Shown here one piece after another: positions 45,401 through 58,483 of a stretch of DNA of 64,000 nucleotides. This stretch comes from Agaricus subrufescens (taxonomy: Eukaryota; Basidiomycota; Agaricomycetes; Agaricales; Agaricaceae): NCBI GenBank assembly GCA_029945375.1, contig CM057061.1:62001-126000 (forward strand), given 5' to 3'. Every line of letters begins with the position of its first letter. Within the stretch, counting starts at the first letter, position 1. The position numbers were made by a program, and so were the translations under genes. Below the pieces are notes generated by a model. It had not been told where the DNA came from and did not search any database. It saw nothing but the letters and a program-made list of their open reading frames with translations.

Positions 45401-47823
45401 ATTTATCGATGGCCTCCCCTCTGTCCTGGAAGAACTTCCAGAAGTCGTTCCTTCCCAAGGCAGCGATAGCGAAAGTCCCTACTCCGAGATAGTAGTCCCG
45501 GAGAATTTCCCTCCAGGAAGCGTCATGATTTTCCAGACTCAGCTTCAGAACTACGATTCCTCATTAGACGCCTTTTGTACTTCTGGAGCAGAGAAAGCCT
45601 TCCATGACCTGGACCTTGTTGACCTCAACGTCGTGCTCTACCGGGCCGAGGGAGAAGAACGAGACGCTACGGAGGGGGCATATGGAGTATATGATATACC
45701 TGGCCTCGGAAAGAATGTTTATTGTGGTCTTGAAGGATGGATGCACGCTTTGAGGCATATCATGCGTTACAATGACCTTGGACATCCGCTTTGTGGGCAT
45801 CTGAGGGAGGGTACATGGGCCTTGGATTATGTTCACGAGCGATTGAGCCAGTAAGTCCTTAGCCCCTACATATATAGTTCGTTCGCTGACTTCACTATCT
45901 TCTCAAGTCAAGTCGCGACCTTCCCTCGCCTCGCGGAACCAGCGAAGTGGTTCAAGGAACGCTTTGAGCGAATCAAAACGTCTGTTCCCAACTTTATGCG
46001 CCCAAAGTATTTCGCACTTGTGATTTCCGAGAGTTACAAGGCCGCTCGAAGGGCGGCTGTTGGACAATGTTCCGACTTTGTTACTTCGGGGCATGGGTTT
46101 ACCCAAGATCTGGCGCTTTGCGCGGTTCAAATGCACGGCCAGGTTAAATCTGCTTCCTTGCATCCTGGGCATTCTACCCCCTCGCTCGCCGCTGGGTTGC
46201 CCCACTTTACTGCCGGATGGGCTCGATGTTGGGGACGAGACGTCTTTATCTCCTTGCGGGGTTTGTTCTTGACGACAGGGAACTTTGATGGCGCTAAGAA
46301 ACACATTCTTGCGTTCGCCTCTACCCTCAAACATGGATTGATACCAAATCTACTGGATTCCATCAGGAGCCCAAGGTAAATTATAGACTACATTCATTCT
46401 CGTCGTTCACTGAAAACCGCTAATTCAGGTACAACTCGAGGGATTCGCCATGGTGGATGTTGCAAAACATACAAGATTATACATTGTTTGCGCCTGAAGG
46501 GCTCACCATTCTATCCGAACCAGTCAAGCGCCGCTTCCCAAAGGATGATACATGGGTGCCTTGGAATGACAGCCGAGCATACGCAGACTCGAGTACAGTG
46601 GCAGAAATCATCCAAGAAATACTTCAACGTCATGTTGATGGAATTTCTTTCAGGGAGTACAATGCTGGGCCTAATTTAGATATGCAAATGTCTGATGGAG
46701 GGTTCAACATCGATATCAAAGTTGACTGGGACAACGGCCTCATCTTCGGAGGGAATCAATGGAACTGTGGGACATGGATGGACAAAATGGGGGAATCTAC
46801 TAAAGCTGGCACAAAAGGTGTTCCTGGGACGCCGAGAGATGGTGCACCTGTGGAAATAATTGGGCTACTTGCAAGTACTCTCCGGTGGTTGGATGATATC
46901 TCAACCAAGGGTTTGTTCCCGTTTAAAGGAGTCCAAGCAACGAGTATGTCAATTTGATCATCTCTTTTCATCCCTACTCACAAGCTGTCTGTTCTCAAGT
47001 CAAGGGAAAACAAACATTCGTCACGTATGGAGAGTGGGCGTTATTGATCAAGAATCATTTTGAAAAATGCTTTTATGTGCCCTTAGGTATGCTACGGAAT
47101 GTCACCATTATCAATCGCTTATGGACCCTTCGATATAGACCCATCTGAAGATGCCACCCATAACGTTCAACCTTCGATCGTAAACCGACGTGGTATCTAT
47201 AAGGACGTCTATGGTTCTGGACCCGGCAGGGAATGGTCCGACTATCAGCTACGTTGCAATTTCCCAATTGCCATGGCTGTCGCTCCGGAGCTTTTCGATG
47301 AAGAGCACGCATTAGGCGCTTTGAAGATTGCGGACCAAGTCCTGCGGGGACCTTTGGGGATGAAGACGCTTGATTCTGCTGACATGCAGTATCGACCAGT
47401 GTATGACAATTCAAACGACTCTACGGACCCTTCCATCGCCAAGGGACTTAATTATCACAATGTGCGTAGACCCTCGTTCGTTGGCCAGTTCGCCATTCCT
47501 TATGTTGATTCAGGGTCCTGAGTGGGGTTGGCCCCTGGGTTATTTCTTGCGTGCTTATCTCCATTTTGACAAGAAGGCAAGTCTATGTCTTGCTACACTT
47601 TCTCTGCCAACCGACCGTCTTTATTTAGAATCGCAACAAGACTCTACACTATCTTCATCACATACTGTTAAAGCCGAGAAGCCACCTTGAAAATGACATG
47701 TGGCGTGGATTACCTGAGCTTACGAACGCCGATGGCCAGTATTGCGGAGACTCGTGCAATACACAAGCGTGGAGCGCGAGCACGCTGTTAGATTTCCTGG
47801 ACGAAGTGCACCGCATTCGTTAA
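42496..47823 (+). CDS. GDB1: Glycogen debranching enzyme (4-alpha-glucanotransferase / amylo-1,6-glucosidase)
   Basis: Bifunctional cytosolic enzyme that removes branches during glycogen breakdown. The N-terminal glucanotransferase (GH13-like) shows HYTPLQERGDSNSPYSI, LTDVVLNHTANNSPWL, the nucleophile Asp in FDGFRIDNCHSTPLEVG (about 44455) and the acid/base Glu in YVCAELFTGNEDTD (about 44555). The C-terminal glucosidase (GH133-like) has GWARCWGRDVFISLRGL (about 46220), NSRDSPWWMLQNIQDY (about 46440), DGGFNIDIKVDWDNGLIFGG, and the late Glu in HNGPEWGWPLGYFLRAY. It ends at TAA 47821. About ten introns of 45-70 bp. Length fits the family (about 1,500 residues). Both catalytic centres look complete. 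Confidence 0.93.
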
Positions 47824-47948
47824 TACAATGATGTGTAGAAATAGTTAGAAACATGCAGAGAGAATACGAATATGACTATATCTTCCCACGAACAGTCAAA
47901 GATGGCAGAGGCTCGAATGTAGAGCTATAACATACATCTTTCTAGCCC

Positions 47949-50042
47949 ATGGGTTACGAGTCCGCGTCTGCCTACTTGCTGTGGGCCATCCTTTCTTGTA
48001 TTGTATGCTTTCTCCTTGCTTGCGCTGTCAACGACCACTTACTCACTAGCCCAGTTTCTTGTTTTCCTGATGCTTCACCTCTGGGCCTACGATAAATTCA
48101 GCTGTCTGAGATGGAACTCTGGTAGACAGCCGGGTGCTTTTAAGCGGATTATGACGTGTGCTCCCGTCCCCTTTCCTCCGCCCCCTTGTCATTAACCTTT
48201 CTACCAGCTATTCTTACCTTGGCACCGTGCCCCTACTCGTCGTGTTCAGCGTCGCGATCACAGCAATTAAATTTTCCGAAGGTGCGCCTTTGGCATCGGT
48301 CTCATTGCTCTGGCATCTAACTTTGATGACTACTCTCTTCCAGGGCACGTTGCTCTACCATCCGGTACAAGTAAGTCGCGACGCTTGTCTTCGCAACGAA
48401 TATCAATGCCCATCCCCAGTCGTCCCAAAGCCTCTTGACATGTGGGGGTCACAACATCTCCAATGCTTGTTGCCTCTATATATCGTGCTGAGTATCGCCT
48501 GGTCCCTTGAATTGTGAGCCATCCCAAAACCAGCGTATTCCCCTGTTCTCACCTCCTAGTCAGGGTGACCCACCTAGAAGGTTATTCGTCATACATCCAA
48601 AATAATCGAGCTCGTTCTCAACGAAACTATTTCAGAATTGACATTTTGGCTATTTCTCCTCCATCAAGGCCCTAAAAAACGCGAGTGGTTCCAAAGTTGG
48701 GAATTTAAAGCTTGGTGCTTTGGTTAGCCCTTGTTCTCGTCCGTTTCTTGTATTCTCTCCTGATCACGCCGTAGGGAGTGTAATTGCTGTTTTGGGAATG
48801 CCCGCGACTGCCCTCCTCACTCGAAATGTTCTGGATAAGGTCCGCTCTTAGTCAATGTTCATATTGTCCGGCTGAAGCCTTTTTTACAGTGTATGATATA
48901 TATTTTTCTAGTCGGTTCTTCGGCTGGTACTATAACAACGCTCTGCTTCCTATACGTTCTACTTCGCTTCCCTGCTTTCATCCGACGAGTCAAAGCTGGA
49001 GGTGCGGAACCAGATGTTGTCGTACGGCTATCGACTTTCTACCAATTGAATGTGTGTGCTGTAGTCTCGTCATATCCGTTGGCGAATAACTGAATAGTTG
49101 GTTCTAGCAAATCCGTGTCATGTTCCGTTTCTTGTTTACAGTGCCTCTACTGATCGTTGCTATTGATGCCATCCACCCACCCTTTTCTGTCATTACTCAT
49201 CCGTAAGTTTCACTGAGCTTCTGAGCCTCTTGTTCTGAGCGGCTATTTCGCAGATTTGCGCTGGACTTTCTTTTAATGGTCGGTGGGATTGGCTGCTTCG
49301 TATCCTCTGCAATCACGCTGCTCGCAAGTCCACTTCTTTCATTAAGACGTGCATTTGCTGACTCAGCGAAATCATAATCTAGATCTTTTTCCCTCGTTCT
49401 TTTACGCGCGAAGCTGGGTACATGGCTCAAACCCATCTACCGCGGGACCCCCGAAAAGTACCTAGTGCCGCTTCATTCAGCCGTCGTCGGACATCACTAT
49501 CAAACGTTCCGAAACAGTCATTGAGCATGGCATACTCCGTCCCATTAACAGATTCTCAGCACTCATTGCAACATTTCGACCACCCTCAAAATGAAGCGTC
49601 GATCTATTCAGCTAGAGACTCTTCCTATTTTACGGAATCGCAACGATCATTTTCTGATGATGGCTACGTGCCGAGCAATGAAACCGAGGCAGAAAATGAA
49701 GCAGAAAATTCCCAATCAGTGTTTGTATTGTCGAACCATCTACCTGGATCGTCACACATTGAGTCACGATGGGAGAGGCAAAATGCCCCGGCAAATGCAC
49801 CTTATCAAGCAACGAAAGCCAATGCGTCCTCGCTCAGAAAAACTGCATCCTTACCTGCCCGGCCCCGTTCATCCTCATCAACCCTCTATCAACTACATCC
49901 ATACGTAAGATATCACTCTCTCTTGCGCAATTTTCCACCGATTTCTGACTCGTCATTCTTAAAGGTCCTCAATTTCACGTCTCCCATTGACCTTTCCGAT
50001 TCACCCAATGCGAGACCTGGACTACGGTTCCAAGGGCCATGA
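47949..50042 (+). CDS. Conserved fungal multi-pass membrane protein of unknown function
   Basis: ATG at 47949 gives a first membrane span (AYLLWAILSCI then FLVFLMLHLWAYDKFS), followed by RWNSGRQPGAFKRIMT, TVPLLVVFSVAITAIKF, a span around LLPLYIVLSIAWSLEL, THLEELTFWLFLLHQGPKKRE, VIAVLGMPATALL, FLVGSSAGTITTLCFLYVLL, VRLSTFYQLN, FRFLFTVPLLIVAIDA and FALDFLLMVGGIGCFVSSAI. I count about seven spans, then a long Ser/Thr-rich cytoplasmic-like tail (49420-50040) ending NFTSPIDLSDSPN. Nine or more introns. The layout recalls a 7-TM receptor, but no receptor family signature is visible. I have seen the same architecture in other basidiomycetes as hypothetical proteins. Confidence 0.72.
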
Positions 50043-50708
50043 ATTTCTTTTTTTTTCTTTTTCAAATACGACATCTCTCCATCAATTGTAATAACAACAT
50101 GCTCTTCCATACTAATTTTTCAGTCCAGGAAACATTCATCCAACGTGTAAAGTTATACATATCTATTCATCTGCTGCTTTATATTTATTTAAATTATGAT
50201 GTAACGTCTGATTACACGACCGTTCAACGTTAACGTTCAACGCCTATAAATTTTTGATATATGGGGATGTATGTGGAGAGTTCTGTTCTAATACACTTTC
50301 TAGCGACAGTCAATCTTTAACGTGTTTGGAGTTGGATCACATCCACAGAATCATATATTTATGCTTAATTGTCGATGCTCCACCTTCGATCTATACATAC
50401 TCCAACTCATCATCGTTCCATGCTTTGCGATGGCGAACCTTCTGCGGATAATTGATAAGCCACGTAATTTTTGGAGCAACTCTGGTCGGTAGGAATCATT
50501 AGATATTGACGTAGTCAATGTCAATGGGTGTGAGATATACAGCAAAAGTCCAGCTCAAGGAGAACATGCACAGCCAAGATCCTAGGGCATAATGCAACAA
50601 GACAAGGTAAAGTAGATAAGTCCATGTAATAGCCTGAGGAAGCATATGGTATCCAACACCAAAAAAAAAAAAAACCACAAAAAAAGAAACAAAAGTGTCA
50701 GTAACCGT
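50043..50708. other. Spacer between convergent genes
   Basis: AT-rich. It contains a perfect AACGTTAACGTT palindrome near 50226 between two gttcaacg copies, and an A-run at about 50660-50690. It probably holds the 3' ends of both neighbours. No gene is seen. Confidence 0.5.
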
Positions 50709-53700
50709 CTATTTCCTATCCACAACATCATCTTCCGCATCACTCGCCATCGTTCTCCTTGAGAATGGCGCAGAGCTCCTTCCAACAACACTAGATGGCC
50801 TCCTCACGGGGCTTCCAGAATATCTATTGAGTTTAGGCGAACTTGGCCGGTTGGACGGTGATCCCGACATGCTATTCCTGTTGATCGAGGAGACCAAGTT
50901 CTGCACGTTGCCTCCCCTTCCGCCTCTTGCCAGCCTAGGCCCTCGAATCCCCGATGCGCTGGCGCTCTGTCCAGACCCAGCTCGTGAGATGGATGTCTTT
51001 CCACTTCCCAGAACAACATCGTCAGTAAGTGTCGGACTCGGAATTGGACTAGCCCGACCGCCCGGGGAAGATGTACTCATGCGTTTCTGAGGGACATTAT
51101 GGGTTGTGGTGGGGGGAGGCGGGGGCGGGACTGCTGCTACCTTTGGTTGCGGGGCCTGGGGAGGAGGGGAGGGTACTTGAGGTTGTTCCTCTTCGTCGCT
51201 ATCATCGCTTTCTTCTTCTGATGACTCCTCCGATTCCTCGTCTCCTTCTTCTGACTCCTCCGGTTCCTTCTCAGGAGGAGGATCGACGAATTTGGGTCGT
51301 GTGGGGGTGTCATCAGTTTCGGGAGCGGGTTCTTGGAACATTGGACGAGGCGGGAGGTCATCAGTCTCAGGAGGGGGTTCCTTGAATTGTGGGCGAGGAG
51401 GAAGAGTGGACACCGGGCTTTGATGAAGGGGAGGTGGAGGTGGAGGGGTCTTTGGTTTCTCGAGGGCGGGAGGGGCACCAGGGCTCTTGAAAGCTGGAGG
51501 TACCGACGTTTGTGCCCGTTGTAGAACCTGCGGCGGTGGCGGAGGGGGAGGAACTGGGTGAACAGCGCCATGTAGTATCTGCGGTGGGGGTAAAGGGGGA
51601 AGGGGAGGAGATTGAACATTTTTGTTGAGCGAGGGATTCTGAGCTGCTTGTTGGGCGGCAAGGAGCTGCTTAACATCAGCGCCAATAGAGATGCGGCTCC
51701 TGCTGAGGCGCATATCAATTGGTGCAGTTCGCTTCCGGATTGGAACTTTGCGCTCAGATTCACGCTTCTTTCTCGTGATAGTAGGAGGTAAGATGGCACT
51801 GTAATTCTTGAGGAGATCAATGAAAAGAACTAGAGAAAAACAGTGAGATTTGATTTCTTAGGGTCCCTATGTGACAACTTACGAGTAGGATGTCTGTCCT
51901 GAACTGAGATTTCAGTTTCAAACTTGGGTCTCAAGACAGCTACAAAGATCATTAGGGCAGAATTCAAATAAAAAAACGTTGGACCTTACTCCTGCCAACT
52001 GAAAGTGCTAGCTTCGTGATGAAGACTTCGTCAGATTCTTCACAGTCGGTATCGTCGATCAACCTATGTCAAAGTTGAGCACTGTCCCAGATTAAAGGTA
52101 TGAAATATAGACGCACGTCTTTAGGTGTTTGACGATGGCATCCAAAACATATAAATGTACCCTTGGCAGCCTTTGCAAGGCAGCAGCGACAGCTTGCAAT
52201 CTCTGCTCTTCAGGTACAGGACCTTCTGTGGTGGTGGATGCACCGACGGAAGGGTACAGCTTTCTAAACTCATCCCAACCTTCATAGAGCGCCAAAGGTG
52301 GATCAAGTTCGAGTACCCAGAGCTTGACGGCACTCGCCAGAACAGGCGGGTCATATTTCGCGAGAAGCTCGACCGGGATGGGCTGATCGGGAGGAATGGC
52401 ATTCAAGGCTTCTCGAAGGTGATGAACCGCAGTCAGTGGTACTTCATATATCCATGTCTTGCGTTTTTCTGGACAAACATTAAATCATGTTTTGTGGAGT
52501 CTATTTTATATAGTTTAACTTACCATTGTCATCATCTAATTTGGCATAAGCATCATTGAGGGCATTCAACAAAGCTGTGATGACGGGAGGTATGGTCGCT
52601 TTCTTCTCCTCCCCAGAGGTCAAGGCAAACCAGCCACCTTCGGCCCACTTGCGCAAGTCGATACCAAAGACAACGTCGGACTCGGCGTGAGCAACAGACT
52701 CGTAAACATGCGGAACTGGGCGGAAAGGACCAGTGCGGTAACGCTCAATGAGGGCATTGAGGTCAGATTCGGGTTGATAGGCTGCTATGAGTGTAGCTTG
52801 ACGTTCGATAGAAGGGTCGACAGCCTTGGGGAGGTTGGCAAGGGTGCCCTGGAACTGTAGAAGAACTGGCATCATAGACATGTGAGTGAAGACGAACAGA
52901 ATAAAGAATTAAACACACACCGGTTTTTACAGCCCTAAGTCGCTCAGATTCCCAACGCTGAAGAACCTTCAACGTTTCTTCAATCCTTTCTTCAAGTCCA
53001 AGACGTTGCCTATCCAGCTTGCGAACAGCAATGCGATAATTACGGTCAGCCTCTTCTGCTTCCTGACGAGCACGGATGTATGCCGGTTCCCCGTTAGTGT
53101 TGGCAGCGAGGGCTTTGCTGACGAGATTGACAAAGGCGCCAGTGCGTTTGAACATGCCGGCATCAGTGTTTGCGTCATCAACTTTTCCATCGAGATTGAA
53201 AGCCTGCCAGTCGAGAACGTGGTTGATAAATTTTTCGTCCTAAAGAGAGAAAGAGGCTTACTCTTGGTCTAAATTGGTAAATCGCATCTTCAGAGAGTTC
53301 AAACTGGTTACCAATTTCCCCCAGACGACGGATTAGGTTTTCACGCTCGGTCAAATCTTTGGCAGCTTCCTCTGCACGATCTAAACTTCCACCAAAACCG
53401 TCGACACGGTCTTTGAGCCAAGTGACCAACTCTTCTCCGTTGAATGTATCCTGGTATTCACCCAAAAGTGGGAATCTCACAGGCCTGAGCGGAAGCTCTG
53501 CCGCGGCACGAGTAAGTAGTTGGGAGAGTGCGGTGGGAGAGAAAGAGAGACCAGCGAGAAGAATAGGGGTGCTCTGGTTGGTGGGCGGAGAGAGAGGGGA
53601 AAGGGGAGGCGGGGACGAGACTTTGGGAATGGGTTCGGGCTCGTCAGACGGGGCGACTTGTTTGCCTTTACCCTTATCTAGTTTGGGCAAGGAGTCCGGG

Positions 53701-54589
53701 GAGACGGAGGAAGTATCAGAGCCTTGGACGACGGTGTCTGTGCTTTTTCTCTGAAGTTCCTTGAAGCGGGCGGCGATACGTTCGGTAACACTGGCTGAAC
53801 GTTGGATGGAGCTGCGACTGTCGGCAGGCCTGAGACGAGGAGAGCCTGTGTATTTGTCAGGGACGGTACTATTCGGGGCAAACTTGGCACTGGGTTGGGT
53901 AAGATTAGCGATAAGGGGACAGAAAGGGGTAGAATAACGAACTCGTCCTCGGCCTCGTCGGCACGACGGGTTTTTGTGAGATATCGCTGTCTGTTCTTTT
54001 CGAGGTCACGCTGGGCATCTTCATAGGACTTGAGCCAGGAGTCGAGAACAGTGGCCTTGTTTTGGCGAATGCGACTCTGACGTGAATGTGAGCAGCGTGC
54101 AGGGAAGAGGTGATAGAGAGAATGGAGACCTTGTAGGCTTCGGCCCACTGCTCGAAAGGATCTGCGACGAGGGTGGCTAGTTCATCTGCAATCGTGTGGT
54201 GTGCTCTGCCCTGGGTGGCGGATTCGGCCTGGAGGCCACGAAAGGCGAGGAGGAGGGAGGCACCATCGTCTGCACCGAAGCCTGCGCCGGTGCTGGGGGT
54301 CGAGTTGTGGATGAGGGAGTTGGCGAGATGGGCCTCTGCGGCACTGCGGGTCTGTGGGGAAGTAAAGATGAGGGATGGTGAAGGAAAGAGGGGTGGGTGG
54401 CTTACGCGAATAAATTCGATGAGCTGATGGTTCTCTGCGATGCCCTGTGGGCGGGTCAGACGAGAGCAAACGGGAGAGATCGGGTGCACGGACCTGCTCT
54501 AGCTTGTTGTAGAGGACGTCGAGGCCGCGCCTGTAGTCCTGGGACCAGAACGAGTTTGTGAACGAGAGCGGGAGGGAGAGGACAGCCAT
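50709..54589 (-). CDS. F-BAR, DEP and RhoGAP domain protein (Rgd2/Rga8 type)
   Basis: Starts at ATG 54589 (MAVLSLPLSFTNSFWSQDY). Domains in order: F-BAR at about 54590-53800 (RRGLDVLYNKLEQVRAPD, LDSWLKSYEDAQRDLEKNRQ), DEP at about 53480-53250 (LGEYQDTFNGEELVTWLKD), a second helical F-BAR-like part (QRLGLEERIEETLKVLQRWE), RhoGAP at about 52700-51990 (VVFGIDLRKWAE, KTWIYEVPLTAVHHLREAL, AVKLWVLELDPPLALYEG), and a C-terminal Pro-rich/acidic tail. Such proteins bind membranes and regulate Cdc42/Rho in polarity and wall integrity. The usual arginine-finger motif (GxFRxSG) is not seen in the GAP domain. At least ten introns. Confidence 0.85.
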
Positions 54590-54610
54590 GGCATGAGCAG
54601 GGCGCGGCGC

Positions 54611-54653
54611 CCACGTGCTCTCCCCTCTGCAACCGGCGACGGCCGGGGCACGT
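54611..54653. promoter_or_regulatory. Two CACGTG sites in the RhoGAP/mL44 bidirectional promoter
   Basis: CACGTG occurs at 54611-54616 and 54648-54653 (the latter in GGGCACGTGACCC) within the roughly 110 bp between the divergent start codons. Likely bHLH (Cbf1-like) sites by inference. Confidence 0.45.
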
Positions 54654-54699
54654 GACCCATGAAAAGGCGGCTCTGCGATGCGCCCCCCTCCCGGAACCC

Positions 54700-55940
54700 A
54701 TGCACCGACGCCTCGCCGCCGCCGCCCCTCGGCACCCGCTCGCCCCGCGCCGCCTCGTCGCCACCGCTGCCCGGCTGCCGTCGGTCGCGTCGTCTGCCGT
54801 GCCCCGGTTCCCCCCGCCGCTGTCGTACTACGAAAAAACGGATGTGCCGAAGAAGGCGCTCGACCCGCAGGCATGGGCCGCCGTCCAGCCGCCGCCGCGG
54901 TCTGCGCTGGTGGCATTCGCCCACCGCCTCGGCCTGGCCTCGGTGCTGACGTCGCCGGAGCTGGTGCAGCAGGCGTGCACGCACCCGTCCTTTCTCCACC
55001 TCTACCGCCAGTTCCACCCCGACGCGTCCGCCCACGCCGTGCCCACCAACGCACAGCTCGAGTCGCTCGGCAACTCGCTCATGGGCGTCTTTGCCTCCGA
55101 GTATATTTTCGCCGCATACCCCTACCTCCCCACCCGAGTTCTCATGGCCGCCGTCACTGCATATGTTGGCGGCAGCACCTGTGCCTCTGTCGCCCAGGAA
55201 ATGGGTGCCTCTTCCCTCCTCCGCTGGCATCGAATAGTACGTATGCCACCCTTCTGATCTCTCTTTCCCCCTTTTGACCCCTCTTTTCAGCCCGAACTTC
55301 CAAACCAACGCGCCGTCATGCACACCGATGCCCTCGCCTCTGTCCCTCGATCCATCGCTGCCCTCATCTACAAACATCGCTCCCTCTCTTCCGCCCGCAA
55401 GTTTGTCCACTCATATTTTCTCAGCCGCCAAGTAGAGCTCCAGAATTTGATTAAATTTGTCGACCCCAAAAAAACCCTTCTTGAAATGGTCCTAAAATTC
55501 GGACGCGAGAAACCCGTCTCTCGGTTCGTCCCATCCTTTTCTCTCCTCTCCTCTTCCCTCACCACTCCCCAGGCTTCTCAAAGAGACAGGTCGTTTCTCC
55601 AATTCTCCTGTGTTTGTCGTTGGCATCTTCTCCGGCGCTGACAAGCTCGGCGAAGGTCAGGGGAGTTCCTTAAAGATGGCCGAATTCCGCGTGCGTCCTC
55701 TTGCTTTTTCCTGTGGATCCACCCCTCTCACCTGCTACCCCCCAGGCTGCTGAGGATGCCCTCCACCGTGTCTACCTCACTCGCACCCCCGATCATCTCA
55801 TTAAACTCCCCACCCACACCTTCCCCTCGGGCTGCGGCGATGTCTTCAGCCCAGGCCCAGAAGGCGAGTACGAAAGCCCACAGCTTCACATGGCAGAAAT
55901 TATCTATGCCAGCTCTGGCAAGTCTTCGCATTCATCGTAG
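54700..55940 (+). CDS. MRPL3: Mitochondrial large-subunit ribosomal protein mL44 (RNase III-like)
   Basis: MHRRLAAAAPRHPLAPRR looks like a mitochondrial targeting sequence. An ATG at 54652 is in frame, but 54700 gives a cleaner presequence and leaves more promoter. An RNase III-type fold follows (LVQQACTHPSFLHLYRQ, NAQLESLGNSLMGVFASEYI, PTRVLMAAVTAYVGGSTCAS) but with LESLGN in place of the metal-binding ERLEFLGD, as in mL44, which is catalytically dead. The C-terminal double-stranded RNA-binding part shows LLEMVLKFGREKPVSR, VFVVGIFSGADKLGEG and KMAEFRAAEDALHRVY. Four introns. The family symbol MRPL3 is from yeast. Confidence 0.85.
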
Positions 55941-56016
55941 CTTCAAATAGACGCATGTAGCATACTGCCAATTATAATCGTTAATTCCTCACTTATGTAA
56001 CCAGCGCGTTCTATCC

Positions 56017-58230
56017 ATGCACCCCCAGCAGTATTCCATCCACTCTCTCTTCCATGCCTTCCTCTTCCCTTCCTGCCTCCTCGCTGCTTATTCTCTTCTC
56101 CGTATTGCATCTTCTAATCCCTACGCACCCTCCAGTCCTCAGCTCATCCCGTCTTCGCTGCCTTTGTCGCTCACTGTCTATCTTGCGCTTTCGCCTCTTT
56201 CAACGCCAGACTTGCATGCCTTACTCGGACCGATCATAACAGAGCATACAGTCTACGTCCATCAACTCAGTATTTTCTATTCCGAGGCATTCCTTCCTGA
56301 GCTTGAGTCTCGCCTTTCACGGTTCATCACACAACATCACCCGAACCTTCGAAACAGACTTGTACTAAAGCCCACCAAACCTATCAGTAATATCCGGTCA
56401 GAAATTCTCATAAATGCTCCACAGGCTATGACAGACTGGGTTCTGATCTTGGATGACAAGTCTGTTATTGATGACTTCAGTTCCTCCACTCTTCTGACCC
56501 TATGGGACGACATCGTTTTCACTCCGGACATTTACGGCTTCAAATTCCCCCCGCCCTACCTTAACGATACTTTGCCACATACCTCATTTCAGCTCCGCCA
56601 AGACCTCTACACCCGCGAGCTCCCTCTATTTCTGCCTACTTCGGTAATTCGAACAGAACAAATCCCTCTTACACCGAGCTTTTATGGGTCAGAATCTGTC
56701 AAAGAATCTATCATCTTTCTTTTTCCCAACTTACAATTATTACAATCTGCCTCGAACATGGTTTGCCAGCTCTTATCCAAAGGTTACTCTTCTCATGTGT
56801 TCATCTATGATAGACAACGTCTTTTAGCCTCTACCTCTTGGAAAAGTCTGAACAGCGGTCTCTGTGGTCATCAAAGGCTTATCGTCTACGAAAACGCTAA
56901 CAATCCAACGGGAGCTCAACCTACTCTACTTAGCTGGCTAGACCACCTCGCTGCTAACTCCAAAGTCCTATTCTCAGTCATCGAAGACAAGCCTATCCTT
57001 GAAGGACTTCTTTCTATGCACAAACCAATTTCAACCCGCATATATATTCCTGAAGAACAATACTCTTACACTGACTGGGTAGGCTCACTTTCTATAGAGG
57101 AACTTCAGCGTATGTCTATGCAGGTTTGTCCCCTCCCTTCCGTTAAATAACACTTGAAAACAAGATTGGTATACCCCTCGATTCACATTTGCCATAACGA
57201 CATTCAATCGTCCCGAATCCCTTCGCCGCCTCTTAAATTCCCTTCACTCAAGCCTCTTTTTCGGTGATTCTACTCTCGACGTCCGCATAACAATCGAAAA
57301 GGAAGCAAATTTCGAAACACGACATCTCGCCCAGACTTTTAAATGGCCTCATGGTTCTATGCAAATCCACCAGCGTATCGTTCATGGTGGATTGTTACCC
57401 GCGATCGTAGAATCATGGTATCCAGTCGACAATAATTCTTATGGGCTTTTACTTGAAGATGACGTCGAGTTATCGCCATTATTCTACGCCTGGGTCAAAA
57501 TGACGATCCTCAAATACAGGTTTGTCCGCCCTCCAAAAATTTGCCCATACTAACTCTGGCACCCGAATGTCCATACAGGTACAGTCCAGGTGCCGGCCAC
57601 AACCCCAATCTTTTTGGTATCAGCCTTTATCAACAAAAGACTCTTGAACTTCCATCAAAAGGTCGCCAGCCTTTCAACGCACGCTCACTTTTCACATCCC
57701 AATCCCCCAACATTCCTACCAACACCCCTTACCTTACCCCAATTCCATGCAGCTGGGGAGCAATCTATTTCCCAGAACACTGGCGCGAGTTCAACACCTA
57801 TCTTTCGTCTCGCATCGACAAATCCACAAATATCGAGCTGGACCCAGTCGTCCCTAATGTACGATCAAATCGATGGACCCACTCTTGGAAGCGTTTCTTT
57901 ATCGAACTCGTCTATCTGCGAGGCTACGTCATGCTATATCCCAACTTTGCCGATTTTGTCTCGTTGTCTACAAACCACCTAGAAATCGGTTCACATGTAC
58001 AAGCACGCTCCGCGATGTCTCCACTAAAACGGGATTTATTTGTTCTCCCCCTGATGCATTTACCCCCGGCTGAAGAAAGAGGAGTTTTCACCGGATTGCT
58101 CGATTTACCTGAATCGCGATTACCGGACTGGACAGATTTACCCGTTCTGAACCTCACCGGTAGCATCACGACCTTGGATTCATTGATACATATTGGCCAA
58201 GAGCGAGCAAAGGAAATTGAGTTGTCGTGA
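56017..58230 (+). CDS. Putative glycosyltransferase, GT-A type, membrane anchored
   Basis: Starts MHPQQYSIHSLFHAFLFPSC with a single hydrophobic segment (LFPSCLLAAYSLL) that looks like a signal anchor, placing it in the ER/Golgi lumen. The first half (to about 57120) resembles a nucleotide-sugar-binding fold with WVLILDDKSVIDDF. After two introns (57124-57166 and about 57520-57580) comes a second GT part with FAITTFNRPESLRRLLNSL and an acidic LLLEDDVELSPLFYAW, then a Tyr/Trp-rich C-terminus (CSWGAIYFPEHWREF). The DxD-like DDD/EDD motifs suggest metal-dependent transfer. Substrate unknown. Stop 253 bp from the PAT1 stop (convergent). Confidence 0.7.
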
Positions 58231-58483
58231 TTCATTCATTTTCAATTACCTGCTTATCGATAATAAAATGTTACATAGATTTGTTTCGCAAACTATGACA
58301 GCATATAATACAAATCACCATAAAGCCTGACCGAAAGACTGCAGAAAAGCTGGGAATATGCATGAAACGTCCAGCCTTGTCAATAGAGGAGGATAAACGA
58401 AGGGCCTGTGACAAGTGATAGCAGTATCAAACACAGACAGAAATAAATCACCCGGAAAAAAAAAAGGATATGAAATTATAATA

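Noticed and set aside
54182..55410. Minus-strand ORFs of 290 and 303 residues and a plus-strand 199-residue ORF
   Set aside because: They overlap the F-BAR and mL44 exons in other frames and are Arg/Gly/Pro-rich without any domain.
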